64,000 nucleotides of DNA from Pandoraea aquatica (GTDB taxonomy: Bacteria; Pseudomonadota; Gammaproteobacteria; Burkholderiales; Burkholderiaceae), in assembly GCF_902459565.1 (NCBI RefSeq), contig NZ_CABPSN010000001.1:806001-870000 (forward strand). Direction: 5' to 3'. The position numbers and the translations under genes were made by a program. Position 1 is the first letter of the stretch. Each line of letters begins with the position of its first letter. This document shows positions 30,499-39,965 of this stretch, one piece after another. The notes under the pieces are model-generated. The model was not told the origin of the DNA and searched no databases. It worked only from the letters and a program-made list of their open reading frames with translations.

Positions 30499-33400
30499 AT
30501 GTCCTCCGCCAACGCCCTATCCCGTAATACCGTGCCTGTGCCGCTCGTGAAAGCGGGACAGCGTTACGCTTTCGCCGGCTCGCACGCCTCGAGCGACGCC
30601 CTGCTCATCGCCCGCTATTTCGAAGAGAATCGCGAGCGCCTGCCGTTGCTGGCCGTGGTCTGCGCGCAGGCCACCGACGCCCTGCGTCTTCAGCAGGAAC
30701 TGAAGTGGTGCGCGCCGGAAGCCCGCGTGCGCCTGCTCCCGGACTGGGAGACGCTGCCCTACGACACGTTCTCGCCGCACCAGGATCTGGTCTCCGAGCG
30801 TCTGGCCACGCTGCACGATCTCGGCGAAAAGCGCTGCGACATCGTGCTCGTGCCCGCGACCACCGCGCTCTATCGCATGGCACCCGCCAGCTACATGGCC
30901 GCCTACACGTTCTTCTTCACGCAAGGCGAACGGCTCGACGAAGCGCGTCTGAAGTCGCAACTGACGCTCGCGGGCTACGAGCACGTGAGTCAGGTCATGC
31001 GCCCCGGCGAATACTGCGTGCGCGGCGGCCTGATCGACCTCTACCCGATGGGCTCGGCACTGCCGTACCGTCTCGATCTGTTCGACGACACCATCGACAG
31101 CATTCGCGCGTTCGACCCCGACACACAGCGCAGTCTGTATCCGGTGAAGGAAGTACGCCTGCTGCCCGGCCGCGAATTCCCGTTCGACGAACCCGCCCGC
31201 ACGGCCTTCCGAGGCCGCTGGCGCGAAGTCTTCGAAGGCGACCCGAGCCGCAGCCCGATCTACAAGGACATCGGCAGCGGCGTGCCCTCGGCCGGCATCG
31301 AGTACTACCTGCCGCTGTTCTTCGAAGAGACGGCCACGCTGTTCCACTATCTGCCGGCAGACGCGCAGCTCGTTTTCGTCGGCGATCTCGACACGGCCAT
31401 CAACCGCTTCTGGAACGACACCCGCCAGCGCTACAACTTCCTGTCGCACGACCGCGAACGTCCCGTGCTGCCGCCGGAGCAACTGTTCCTGCTCGATCAG
31501 GACTTCTTCACGCTTGCCAAGCCGTTCGCGCGTCTGACGCTGCCCACACCCGGCGACGGTAGCTGGGCGATTCCGCTGCCGCCGTTGGCGATCAACCGTC
31601 GTGCGGACGACCCGCTGGCCGCCCTGCGCGCCTATCTGGCCCGCACACCCGCGCGTGTGCTGCTGTGCGCCGACTCGGCTGGCCGTCGCGAGACGCTGCT
31701 GCAACTGCTGCACGACAACGATCTGCGCCCCGCAAGCGTCGAATCGCTCGAAGATTTTCTGACATCGGACAAGCGCTTCGCGATCGGCGTCGCACCGCTG
31801 GCCGCCGGCTTCCTGCTACCGACGGAAGACCTCGCCTTCGTCACCGAAAACGAGCTTTACGAAGGCCTCGCCCGCCGTGCCGGCAAGCGCCGCCAGGAGC
31901 AGGCGACGTCGGTCGACTCGATGGTGCGCGATCTGGCCGAGCTGAAGGTCGGCGACCCGGTCGTCCACAGTCAACACGGCATCGGCCGCTATCACGGCCT
32001 CGTCAGCATGGATCTCGGCGAAGGCGAAACCGAGTTCCTGCATCTTGAATACTCGGGCGACAGCAAGCTGTACGTGCCGGTCTCGCAACTGCATCTGATT
32101 TCGCGCTACAGCGGCGCAGATCCGGACACCGCACCGCTGCACTCGCTCGGCTCCGGTCAGTGGGAGAAGGCCAAACGCAAGGCCGCACAGCAGATCCGTG
32201 ACACTGCCGCCGAACTGCTCAATCTGTACGCACGTCGCGCCGCACGCTCGGGCTACGCGTTCGAGCTGTCGCCGCGCGATTACGAAAAGTTTGCCGACAG
32301 CTTCGGCTTCGAAGAAACGCCGGATCAGGCCGCAGCCATTGCCGCCGTGATGAGCGATATGACGAGCGGCCGCCCGATGGACCGTCTGGTCTGCGGGGAC
32401 GTGGGCTTTGGCAAGACCGAAGTCGCCCTGCGCGCGGCGTTCATCGCCGTACTCGACGGCAAGCAGGTCGCCATTCTCGCGCCCACGACGCTGCTCGCCG
32501 AACAGCACGCACAAACCTTCTCCGACCGCTTTGCCGACTGGCCGGTGCGCATCGCCGAACTCTCGCGCTTCAAGACGACGAAGGAAGTGAACGCCAGCGT
32601 GAAGGCGATCAACGAAGGCCAGGTCGACATCGTGATCGGCACACACAAGCTGCTCTCGAACGATATCCAGTTCCAGCGCCTCGGCCTCGTGATCATCGAC
32701 GAGGAACACCGTTTCGGTGTCCGTCAGAAGGAAGCGCTCAAGGCGCTGCGCGCCGAAGTGGACATGCTCACGCTGACCGCCACGCCGATCCCGCGCACGC
32801 TGGGCATGGCGCTCGAAGGCCTGCGTGACTTCTCTGTGATCGCCACTGCGCCGCAGAAGCGCCTCGCGATCAAGACCTTCGTGCGACGCGAGGAAGACGG
32901 CGTGATCCGCGAAGCCATGCTGCGCGAACTCAAGCGCGGCGGGCAGGTGTACTTCCTGCACAACGAAGTGGAGACGATCGAGAATCGCAAGGCGCAACTC
33001 GAAGCGCTCGTGCCCGAAGCGCGCATCGTCGTCGCCCACGGCCAGATGCACGAGCGCGATCTCGAACGCGTGATGCGTGACTTCGTGACACAGCGTGCCA
33101 ACGTCCTGCTGTGCACGACCATCATCGAGACCGGCATCGACGTGCCGACGGCCAATACGATCCTGATGCATCGCGCCGACAAGTTCGGTCTTGCTCAACT
33201 GCACCAGCTGCGCGGCCGCGTGGGCCGTTCGCACCATCAGGCCTACGCCTATCTGCTTGTGCACGACCCGAAGTCGCTCACCAAGCAGGCCCAGCGTCGG
33301 CTCGAAGCCATTCAGCAGATGGAAGAACTCGGCGCGGGCTTCTACCTCGCCATGCACGATCTGGAAATTCGCGGTGCTGGCGAAGTGCTGGGCGACAAGC

Positions 33401-33963
33401 AGTCCGGGGAAATCCACGAGATCGGCTTCCAGCTGTACACCGACATGCTGGCGGACGCCGTGAGCGCTCTGAAGGCCGGGCGCGAGCCGGACCTCACCGC
33501 CCCGCTCGCCGCCACGACGGAGATCAACCTGCACGTGCCGGCGATTCTGCCGAGCGACTTCTGTGGCGACGTTCAGGAGCGTCTCTCGTTGTACAAGCGA
33601 CTCGCCAACGGCACGCATCCCGACGCCATCGACACGATTCAGGAAGAACTCGTCGACCGCTTCGGCAAGCTGCCGCAACAAGCGCAGGCGCTTATCGAGA
33701 CGCACCGGCTGCGTCTGCTGGCCAAGCCGCTCGGCATCATCAAGATCGATGCCAGCGAGGAAGCCATCGCGCTGCAATTCGAGCCGACGCCTGCCGTCGA
33801 CCCGATGCGCATCATCGAACTGGTACAGAAGCATCGCCACATCAAGCTCGCCGGACAGGACAAGCTGCGCATCGAAGTGAAGCACGCGCAGCTGACCGAC
33901 CGCGTCCGGGCGATCAAGGAAACGCTGCGCGCGCTCGGCTCACCTGGCGCGAAAGCAGCCTGA
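30499..33963 (+). CDS. mfd: Transcription-repair coupling factor Mfd
   Basis: 1154 residues from the ATG at 30499, typical length. The UvrB-homology region is N-terminal (LLPDWETLPYDTFSPHQDLVSERL). The RNA-polymerase-interacting domain follows near residue 490 (GDPVVHSQHGIGRYHGL). The translocase has Walker A (GDVGFGKTEVALRAAF), a DEEHRFG box, TATPIPRTL and motif VI (QLRGRVGRSHHQAYAYLL). The C-terminal domain ends at SPGAKAA. It displaces stalled RNA polymerase and recruits UvrA to lesions in the transcribed strand. A terminator follows. Confidence 0.97.
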   Translation: MSSANALSRNTVPVPLVKAGQRYAFAGSHASSDALLIARYFEENRERLPLLAVVCAQATDALRLQQELKWCAPEARVRLLPDWETLPYDTFSPHQDLVSERLATLHDLGEKRCDIVLVPATTALYRMAPASYMAAYTFFFTQGERLDEARLKSQLTLAGYEHVSQVMRPGEYCVRGGLIDLYPMGSALPYRLDLFDDTIDSIRAFDPDTQRSLYPVKEVRLLPGREFPFDEPARTAFRGRWREVFEGDPSRSPIYKDIGSGVPSAGIEYYLPLFFEETATLFHYLPADAQLVFVGDLDTAINRFWNDTRQRYNFLSHDRERPVLPPEQLFLLDQDFFTLAKPFARLTLPTPGDGSWAIPLPPLAINRRADDPLAALRAYLARTPARVLLCADSAGRRETLLQLLHDNDLRPASVESLEDFLTSDKRFAIGVAPLAAGFLLPTEDLAFVTENELYEGLARRAGKRRQEQATSVDSMVRDLAELKVGDPVVHSQHGIGRYHGLVSMDLGEGETEFLHLEYSGDSKLYVPVSQLHLISRYSGADPDTAPLHSLGSGQWEKAKRKAAQQIRDTAAELLNLYARRAARSGYAFELSPRDYEKFADSFGFEETPDQAAAIAAVMSDMTSGRPMDRLVCGDVGFGKTEVALRAAFIAVLDGKQVAILAPTTLLAEQHAQTFSDRFADWPVRIAELSRFKTTKEVNASVKAINEGQVDIVIGTHKLLSNDIQFQRLGLVIIDEEHRFGVRQKEALKALRAEVDMLTLTATPIPRTLGMALEGLRDFSVIATAPQKRLAIKTFVRREEDGVIREAMLRELKRGGQVYFLHNEVETIENRKAQLEALVPEARIVVAHGQMHERDLERVMRDFVTQRANVLLCTTIIETGIDVPTANTILMHRADKFGLAQLHQLRGRVGRSHHQAYAYLLVHDPKSLTKQAQRRLEAIQQMEELGAGFYLAMHDLEIRGAGEVLGDKQSGEIHEIGFQLYTDMLADAVSALKAGREPDLTAPLAATTEINLHVPAILPSDFCGDVQERLSLYKRLANGTHPDAIDTIQEELVDRFGKLPQQAQALIETHRLRLLAKPLGIIKIDASEEAIALQFEPTPAVDPMRIIELVQKHRHIKLAGQDKLRIEVKHAQLTDRVRAIKETLRALGSPGAKAA

Positions 33964-34072
33964 GGTTCATTTCATTGCCATGCACACGACGCTTGCCCGG
34001 AACACCGCGAAAGCCCAATAAAACGAGCAAATTTCGTGTGCACCGCAGCAATTTCCACATCACCGCTTTTTT

Positions 34073-34108
34073 GCACGCCCGGGCAAACCCGCGCCCGGCG
34101 TGCTTTTT
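34073..34108 (+). terminator. Terminator of mfd
   Basis: GCACGCCCGGGC (34073-34084) pairs with GCGCCCGGCGTGC (34091-34103) with one mismatch region, then TTTTT (34104-34108). Confidence 0.75.
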
Positions 34109-34251
34109 CCCGCGAGGCAAGAATGGTTGTTCACACAACCTTTTACCTCTAAATTATTTTTGAGTAACATTTCCCAGTAGCAATACGTATTCAACGTGAT
34201 CGACGCATTGAACGTATTGATCGTATGACTGGAAGATTCCCGGAGATTCGA

Positions 34252-35466
34252 ATGACAAGCGCTTCCCAAGCTATCGCCCCGCAGGCCACCAACGAGGCTC
34301 AGCCGGCATCGGTCGACTGGATCTCGAAGCTGGTCAGCATCGACACCACGAGCCGCGAATCGAACCTCGGCCTGATCGAGACGGTGCGCGACAGCCTCCA
34401 ACACGCCGGTGTCGAGCCGTGGCTGTCGTATGACGCCACGAAACGCAAGGCCAACCTGTTCGTCACCCTGCCCGCGGCCGACGGCAACACCCAAGGCGGC
34501 ATCGTCCTCTCGGGTCACACCGACGTTGTGCCGGTCGACGGCCAGGCGTGGGACACCGATCCGTTCAAGCCGGTCGTGCGCGACGGCAACCTGTACGGTC
34601 GCGGCACGTGCGACATGAAGGGCTTCATCGGCTCGGTCATGACGATGCTGCCCCAGATGCGCGACGCCAAGCTCAAGACGCCGTTCCACTTTGCCTTTTC
34701 GTATGACGAGGAAATCGGCTGCGTGGGCGCGCCGGTCATGCTCGCCGAACTGCGCGATCGCGGCATCCGCCCGGACGGCTGCATCGTCGGCGAGCCGACG
34801 AGCATGCGCGTGATCGTGGCGCACAAGGGCATCAACGCCTATCAGTGCTGCGTGCGCGGTCATGCAGCGCACTCGTCGCTCACGCCGAAGGGCTCGAACG
34901 CCATCGAATACGCTGCGCGTCTGATCTGCTACATCCGCGATCTGGCCGATCACTTCAAGCAGAACGGTCCGTTCGACGAACTGTTCGACGTGCCGTTCAC
35001 CACGGCGCAGACGGGCACGATCTCGGGCGGCATCGCCCTGAACACGATTCCGGCCCTGTGCGAGTTCGTCTTCGAATACCGCAACCTGCCGGGTGTCGAC
35101 GCCGATGGCATCTTCGCGCGCATCCAGGAATATGCCGTGAACGAGCTGGTGCCGAAGATGCAGAAGGAGCATCCGAACGCCGGCATCGAGTTCAAGAAGA
35201 TTGCGGCGGCCCCGGCGCTCGACGCCTCGGAGCAGGACGCCATCACTCAACTCGTGCGTGCACTCACCAAGGACACCGACAAGCGCAAGGTCGCCTACGG
35301 CACCGAAGCGGGTCAGTTCCAGCTCGCAGGCGTGCCCTCGATCGTGTGCGGCCCGGGCAACATCGAACAGGCTCACAAGCCGAACGAGTTCGTGTCGCTC
35401 GAACAGATCGCACAGTGCGAGTCGTTCCTGCAAAAGCTGCTTCGCAGCAACACCGTCGGCGCTTAA
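34252..35466 (+). CDS. argE: Acetylornithine deacetylase-like M20 metallopeptidase
   Basis: 404 residues from the ATG at 34252 (CGGAG upstream); an ATG at 34225 lacks a ribosome site. Zinc ligands and catalytic residues of the M20 family are visible: H89 (LSGHTDVVP), D121 (GRGTCDMKG), E153/E154 (YDEEIGC), and the VGEPT motif. It should hydrolyse N-acetylornithine or a related N-acyl amino acid. The neighbours are a transporter, a threonine-dehydratase-like and an ornithine-cyclodeaminase-like enzyme, so it may serve catabolism of an acylated amino acid rather than arginine biosynthesis. Confidence 0.88.
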   Translation: MTSASQAIAPQATNEAQPASVDWISKLVSIDTTSRESNLGLIETVRDSLQHAGVEPWLSYDATKRKANLFVTLPAADGNTQGGIVLSGHTDVVPVDGQAWDTDPFKPVVRDGNLYGRGTCDMKGFIGSVMTMLPQMRDAKLKTPFHFAFSYDEEIGCVGAPVMLAELRDRGIRPDGCIVGEPTSMRVIVAHKGINAYQCCVRGHAAHSSLTPKGSNAIEYAARLICYIRDLADHFKQNGPFDELFDVPFTTAQTGTISGGIALNTIPALCEFVFEYRNLPGVDADGIFARIQEYAVNELVPKMQKEHPNAGIEFKKIAAAPALDASEQDAITQLVRALTKDTDKRKVAYGTEAGQFQLAGVPSIVCGPGNIEQAHKPNEFVSLEQIAQCESFLQKLLRSNTVGA

Positions 35467-35474
35467 GCGTGACT

Positions 35475-35500
35475 GTCGGCCCGGATCGCTTCGGGCCGAC
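35475..35500 (+). terminator. Hairpin after argE
   Basis: GTCGGCCCG (35475-35483) with CGGGCCGAC (35492-35500), 8-base loop, no U-run. Probable transcript-end structure. Confidence 0.5.
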
Positions 35501-35714
35501 GCAGCATCCCAATTCAGGGACACGGTCAGCGCAAGCGCCGTCCAACCGGGCCGTATTCCGTGAGTCGGATGCGGCCCGTTGCCTTCCCGGCAAGTGCATG
35601 ACCCGCCTCACCCGAAGCAGTACGCAGTGACAGACGCCTAAAGCAAGGGCGCACAGGACATCCATCCGCAAGATAACAAGTACGTACGCCAGACAGGTTT
35701 TGGAGATCTCGCCC

Positions 35715-37001
35715 ATGAGCGCAAGCGCAGCCCCCAACGCGACGGCACAGGCCGGTCGCACTTCCCCGCACGCCTGGCGTGTGATCGTATCGGCCTCGAT
35801 CGGTAACGCGCTCGAATGGTTCGATCTCGTGGTGTATGGCTTCTTCGCCGTGACCATCGCGAAACTGTTCTTCCCGACCGGCAACGACACGGTGTCGCTG
35901 CTGCTCACACTCGGCACGTTCGGGGTGTCGTTCTTCATGCGTCCGCTAGGCGCGATCGTGATCGGCGCGTACGCCGACCGCGCGGGACGCAAAGCGGCCC
36001 TGACCCTCTCGATCCTGATGATGATGGTCGGCACGCTGCTCATCGCCATCATGCCGACGTACTCCGCCATCGGTGTGCTCGCGCCCATCGGTATCGTCAT
36101 CGCCCGTATGGTGCAGGGCTTCTCGGCCGGCGGCGAGTTCGGCAGCGCAACGGCGTTTCTGGCCGAACACGCGCCGGCGCGTCGCGGCTTCTTCTCAAGC
36201 TGGCAGGTCGCGTCGCAAGGTTTGACAACGCTGCTGGCCGCCGGCTTCGGCGCGTTGCTCACCGGCAACCTGTCGCCCGAGGCGATGGCCTCGTGGGGCT
36301 GGCGCGTGCCGTTCTTCTTCGGTCTGCTGATCGGGCCGGTGGCGTATTACATTCGCCGCCGTCTGGACGAGACGCCTGAGTTCCTCGACATCGAACCGAC
36401 GCAAAGCCCGCTGCGCGACACCTTCGCCAGCCAGAAGGAACGCCTGCTGCTCGCCATCGGCGTGGTGGTGATGGCCACGGTTGCGACGTACCTGGTGCTT
36501 TACATGCCGACGTACGCCGTCAAGCAACTGGGTCTGCCGTCGTCGGCCGCCTTCTCGGCGGTGCTGCTCACCGGCGTGGTGCAACTGATCGTCGCACCGA
36601 TCGTGGGTCATTGGTCGGACACGCACGGTCGCATCAAGCCGATGCTCGCAGCCGCCGTGGCGCTGCTGGTGCTCGTCTACCCGATGTTCCGCTTCCTCGA
36701 CGCGAACCCGACGTTCGGCTCGCTGATGGTGTTCCAGATCGTGCTCGGCCTGCTGATGACGACCTACTTCGGCGCGCTGCCCGCCCTGCTCACGGAACTG
36801 TTCCCGGTGCAGGTGCGCACCACCGGCCTCTCGCTCGGCTATAACATCGCCGCGACCGTGTTCGGCGGCTTCGCACCGTTTATCATCACGTGGCTGATCG
36901 GTGCGACGGGCAACAAGCTCGCGCCGAGCTTCTATCTGATTTTCGCAGCGCTTATCAGCATTACCGCGCTGCTGCGCAGCCGCAAGATCGGCATGCGCTG
37001 A
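35715..37001 (+). CDS. MFS transporter of the metabolite:proton symporter (MHS) family
   Basis: 428 residues from the ATG at 35715 (GGAG correctly spaced). Twelve hydrophobic segments are expected. MHS signatures: IGNALEWFDLVVYGFFA in helix 1, RPLGAIVIGAYADRAGRKAAL in loop 2-3, and RMVQGFSAGGEFGSATAFLAE in helix 4. It resembles ProP, ShiA and KgtP carriers that take up carboxylates or amino-acid-like zwitterions with protons. The substrate is probably the compound degraded by the neighbouring enzymes. Confidence 0.93.
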   Translation: MSASAAPNATAQAGRTSPHAWRVIVSASIGNALEWFDLVVYGFFAVTIAKLFFPTGNDTVSLLLTLGTFGVSFFMRPLGAIVIGAYADRAGRKAALTLSILMMMVGTLLIAIMPTYSAIGVLAPIGIVIARMVQGFSAGGEFGSATAFLAEHAPARRGFFSSWQVASQGLTTLLAAGFGALLTGNLSPEAMASWGWRVPFFFGLLIGPVAYYIRRRLDETPEFLDIEPTQSPLRDTFASQKERLLLAIGVVVMATVATYLVLYMPTYAVKQLGLPSSAAFSAVLLTGVVQLIVAPIVGHWSDTHGRIKPMLAAAVALLVLVYPMFRFLDANPTFGSLMVFQIVLGLLMTTYFGALPALLTELFPVQVRTTGLSLGYNIAATVFGGFAPFIITWLIGATGNKLAPSFYLIFAALISITALLRSRKIGMR

Positions 37002-37030
37002 GTCCGAGTTCGACAATCAGGGCAGCGATG

Positions 37031-37048
37031 CGGGGCGCCCGCCCCGCA
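37031..37048 (+). terminator. Hairpin after the MHS transporter gene
   Basis: GCGGGGCG (37031-37038) with CGCCCCGC (37041-37048) and a 2-base centre. A very GC-rich stem without a U-run. Confidence 0.4.
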
Positions 37049-37096
37049 CTGTCCTGACATCGGCTCGGATTCCCTAACTACGGAGACACAGTCCAA

Positions 37097-38125
37097 GTGA
37101 CGCAATCGACCCCTGCCCTGCACGACGAGACCATCGACGGCCAACCCGTCCCGACGAAAGACGCCATCGCCGCGCTGCACGAGAAGCTCCAACCCTACGT
37201 GCGCACGACGCCCGTCTTCACGCGCCGCGACTTTCCGACGCTCGGCAACACCGAAGTCACGTTCAAGTACGAACTCTTGCAGGCGTCGGGAACGTTCAAG
37301 GCACGCGGCGCGTTCTCCAACCTTCTCTCGCTCGATGAAGTACAGCGCAAAGCCGGCGTGACGTGCGTGTCTGCTGGCAATCACGCCGTGGCCGTCGCTT
37401 ACGCCGCACAGGCGATGGGCGTGGCCGCCAAGACCGTCATGCTCAAGACGGCCAGCCCGGCGCGTTCGTCACTGTGCCGCGAGTACGGTGCGGACCTGAT
37501 CCTCGCGGAGAACGTCCATGAGGCGTTCGACATCGTCAAGCGCGTGGAACAGGAGGAAGGCCGCTACTTCGTGCATCCGTTCAACGGATACCGCACGATC
37601 CTGGGCACGTCCACGCTCGGTTACGAGTGGATGCAGCAAGCCCCGAATCTCGATGCCGTGATCGTCCCCATCGGTGGCGGCGGTCTGATCGCCGGCGTGG
37701 CGACGGCCATCAAGCTGTTCGCGCCGCACGTGAAGGTCTACGGCGTGGAGCCGGCGGGTGCCGACGCCATGGCGCAGAGCTTCGCGCAAGGCGGCCCGAT
37801 CAAGATGGGGCCGATGACCGGCATCGCCGACAGCCTCATGGCACCGCACACCGAGCTGTACGGCTACACGCTGTGCCGCCGTCATATCGACGAACTCGTG
37901 ACCGTCACCGACGACGAGATGCGTGCGGGTATGCTCACGCTGTTCCGTCAGTTGAAGCTGGCTGTCGAACCGGCATGCGCCGCGGCAACCGCAGCACTGA
38001 TGGGCCCGCTGCGCGACAAGCTCATGGGCAAACGTGTGGGCGTGCTGCTGTGCGGGACGAACACCGACACCGCCACGTTCAACCGTCACATCGAAGCCGC
38101 ACTGGCTGCCGAAGCCAACGGCTAA
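37097..38125 (+). CDS. PLP-dependent threonine dehydratase-like enzyme (EutB-like)
   Basis: 342 residues, GTG start. Fold-type II PLP enzyme: the PLP lysine is K68 (SGTFKARGA), SAGNHAVAVAYAA follows, and the phosphate loop is IGGGGLIAG. There is no C-terminal ACT domain, so it is the catabolic, short form. Only 7 bp separate it from an ornithine-cyclodeaminase-like gene. This pair is known from ectoine-utilisation clusters (EutB/EutC), but also from other hydroxy-amino-acid pathways. The true substrate is not shown by the sequence. Confidence 0.88.
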   Translation: MTQSTPALHDETIDGQPVPTKDAIAALHEKLQPYVRTTPVFTRRDFPTLGNTEVTFKYELLQASGTFKARGAFSNLLSLDEVQRKAGVTCVSAGNHAVAVAYAAQAMGVAAKTVMLKTASPARSSLCREYGADLILAENVHEAFDIVKRVEQEEGRYFVHPFNGYRTILGTSTLGYEWMQQAPNLDAVIVPIGGGGLIAGVATAIKLFAPHVKVYGVEPAGADAMAQSFAQGGPIKMGPMTGIADSLMAPHTELYGYTLCRRHIDELVTVTDDEMRAGMLTLFRQLKLAVEPACAAATAALMGPLRDKLMGKRVGVLLCGTNTDTATFNRHIEAALAAEANG

Positions 38126-38132
38126 GCGAAAC

Positions 38133-39158
38133 ATGTCCGCCACCCACGCCTCCCCGCCCGTCCTGCTCCTCGACGCCGCGCAGATTGCCGCGCTGATGCC
38201 AGTCGCTGACGCGATCCCCGTCATGTCCGACATGTTCGCTGCGCTCGCGCGCGAACAGATCCACCTGCCGCTGCGTCAGATCATCCGGCCGCCGGAAGCG
38301 CTCGGCGCGAAAGGCCTGCTCGGCATGATGCCTGCCTTTCTCGGCAGCGAGGCAAGCGGCCTGCCGGTCTACGGCGCGAAGGTCGGTACGTTCTTTCCGG
38401 GCAACAGCGCGCTCGGCAGAGACCCGCATCAGGGTTGCGTCCTGTTGATGAGCGGTGAGACGGGCGAACTGCTCGCCGTCATGAACGCGGCGGAGATCAC
38501 CGGCATTCGCACGGCCGCCGTGACCGGGCTGGCGACGCGCCTGCTCGCCCGTCACGACGCCTCGCGACTCGCACTGATCGGCGCGGGACATCAGGCCCAC
38601 TGGCATCTCGCTGCACTCGCCGCAGCACGGCCGTTGCAGCACGTGCGTGTAGCGAGTCGTTCGTTGGCGACGGCGCAGGCGTTCGTCGAGAAGGAACAGC
38701 CGAACTACGACTTCCGCCTGGAAGCGGCCGAGAGCGTGGAAGCGGCGGTGTGCGACGCCGACATTGTGACCACCGTGACGAACTCGACCGACCCCGTGCT
38801 GCAAGCGGGCTGGATTGCACCGGGCACGCACGTGAATCTCGTCGGCAGCAGCACGCCGCGTCATCGTGAAGCCGATACGATGCTCATGGCACGTGCTCAG
38901 TTGTTCGTCGATCGTCGCGAGTCGACCGTCAACGAATCCGGGGACTACCTGGCCGCGGCGGCCGAAGGTCGGATCGGACCGGAAGACCTGCTTGCCGAGT
39001 TGGGCGATCTCGTCATCCGCTCGCATCCCGGTCGCACTGACACCGAATCCGTCACGCTGTTCAAATCGCTCGGCATGGGCGCGCAGGACGTGGCGCTGGC
39101 CGCCGCGCTTTACCAGCGTGCGCAAGCGGCCAATACCGGCGTACGCGCCGCGATCTGA
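38133..39158 (+). CDS. Ornithine cyclodeaminase / mu-crystallin family enzyme (EutC-like)
   Basis: 341 residues from the ATG at 38133. The NAD-binding Rossmann region is clear (LALIGAGHQAHWHLAAL), with ITGIRTAAVTGLATRLLA before it and the family's GTHVNLVGSSTPRHRE after it. Members include ornithine cyclodeaminase, alanine dehydrogenase (archaeal type) and ketimine reductases. Directly downstream of the dehydratase-like gene and probably co-transcribed; it could reduce or cyclise the imine or keto product formed there. Exact reaction unknown. Confidence 0.9.
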   Translation: MSATHASPPVLLLDAAQIAALMPVADAIPVMSDMFAALAREQIHLPLRQIIRPPEALGAKGLLGMMPAFLGSEASGLPVYGAKVGTFFPGNSALGRDPHQGCVLLMSGETGELLAVMNAAEITGIRTAAVTGLATRLLARHDASRLALIGAGHQAHWHLAALAAARPLQHVRVASRSLATAQAFVEKEQPNYDFRLEAAESVEAAVCDADIVTTVTNSTDPVLQAGWIAPGTHVNLVGSSTPRHREADTMLMARAQLFVDRRESTVNESGDYLAAAAEGRIGPEDLLAELGDLVIRSHPGRTDTESVTLFKSLGMGAQDVALAAALYQRAQAANTGVRAAI

Positions 39159-39350
39159 GACACGTCGTCCGGGGTACGCCGCCTGGGCCGACGTGGCTCG
39201 GCGGCCCCGGGGAATAACGCGACCGACATGACTGAGGATGCTCACGCAGAATGTCCGAATCCGTCCGATTCTGGTCGTGAGAGGTTCTGTCACCCTGACG
39301 ATCTGCGCCGTAAGATGGCTCCATCGTCACTCACTCCCCGGAGTCCTCTC

Positions 39351-39917
39351 ATGTCGCAAAACCAGCAAACCCAATCGTCGCGCACCGCGCTGCTCGTCAT
39401 CGACGCACAAGAATCGTTCCGCCAACGCCCGTACTGGCGCGAAGACGATCTGGCCGTGTACTTCGACCGCCAACAGGCGCTCGTCGACGGTGCCGTGGCA
39501 CGTGGCGTACCGGTCGTGCAGGTCTTTCACATCGCCTCGGGTCACTTCTCGCGCGACTCCGGTTTCGTGCGCACGCTGGAAGAACTGAAGATCTCGCCGG
39601 CCTTTACCGTGGACAAGGTCAAGCACAGCGCGCTGGCGGGATCCACGCTGGGCGCATGGCTCGTTGAGCACGGCATCACGCGGCTGATCGTCTCGGGTAT
39701 CCGCACCGAGCAATGCTGCGAGACGACCACGCGTGCGGCGTCCGACGCCGGCTACGCCGTCGATTTCGTGACGGAAGCGACGCTCACGTTCCCGATGCAG
39801 CATCCGCGCACCGGCCGCGAGCTGTCCGTCGCCGAGTTGAAGGAACGCACGGAAACCGTGCTGGTGGATCGTTTCGCCCGTATCGTGACGGTTGAGGAAG
39901 CGCTCGCGGCGGTGTAA
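39351..39917 (+). CDS. Isochorismatase-family cysteine hydrolase
   Basis: 188 residues from the ATG at 39351. Catalytic triad residues: D18 (LLVIDAQESF), the lysine in VDKVKHSALAG, and the cysteine in SGIRTEQCCETTTRAA. The family hydrolyses amides, carbamates or vinyl ethers (nicotinamidase, carbamoylsarcosine amidase, isochorismatase). It lies between the amino-acid enzymes and a GlxA-type regulator, and may remove an amide from the same substrate. Substrate not determinable here. Confidence 0.88.
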   Translation: MSQNQQTQSSRTALLVIDAQESFRQRPYWREDDLAVYFDRQQALVDGAVARGVPVVQVFHIASGHFSRDSGFVRTLEELKISPAFTVDKVKHSALAGSTLGAWLVEHGITRLIVSGIRTEQCCETTTRAASDAGYAVDFVTEATLTFPMQHPRTGRELSVAELKERTETVLVDRFARIVTVEEALAAV

Positions 39918-39965
39918 CGTCGCAGCATCCGCCACTGTCTGAATCTGTCCTGCGCGACCGACGCC

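Noticed and set aside
31816-33885. 689-codon open frame antisense to mfd
   Set aside because: Shadow of a GC-rich gene: mfd on the other strand has all family motifs, and the antisense product is rich in Arg, His and Val without any domain.
34060-35523. 487-codon frame antisense to the ArgE-like gene
   Set aside because: The product is Arg/Asp/Leu-rich with no motif, and covers the ArgE-like gene, which has complete M20 metal ligands.
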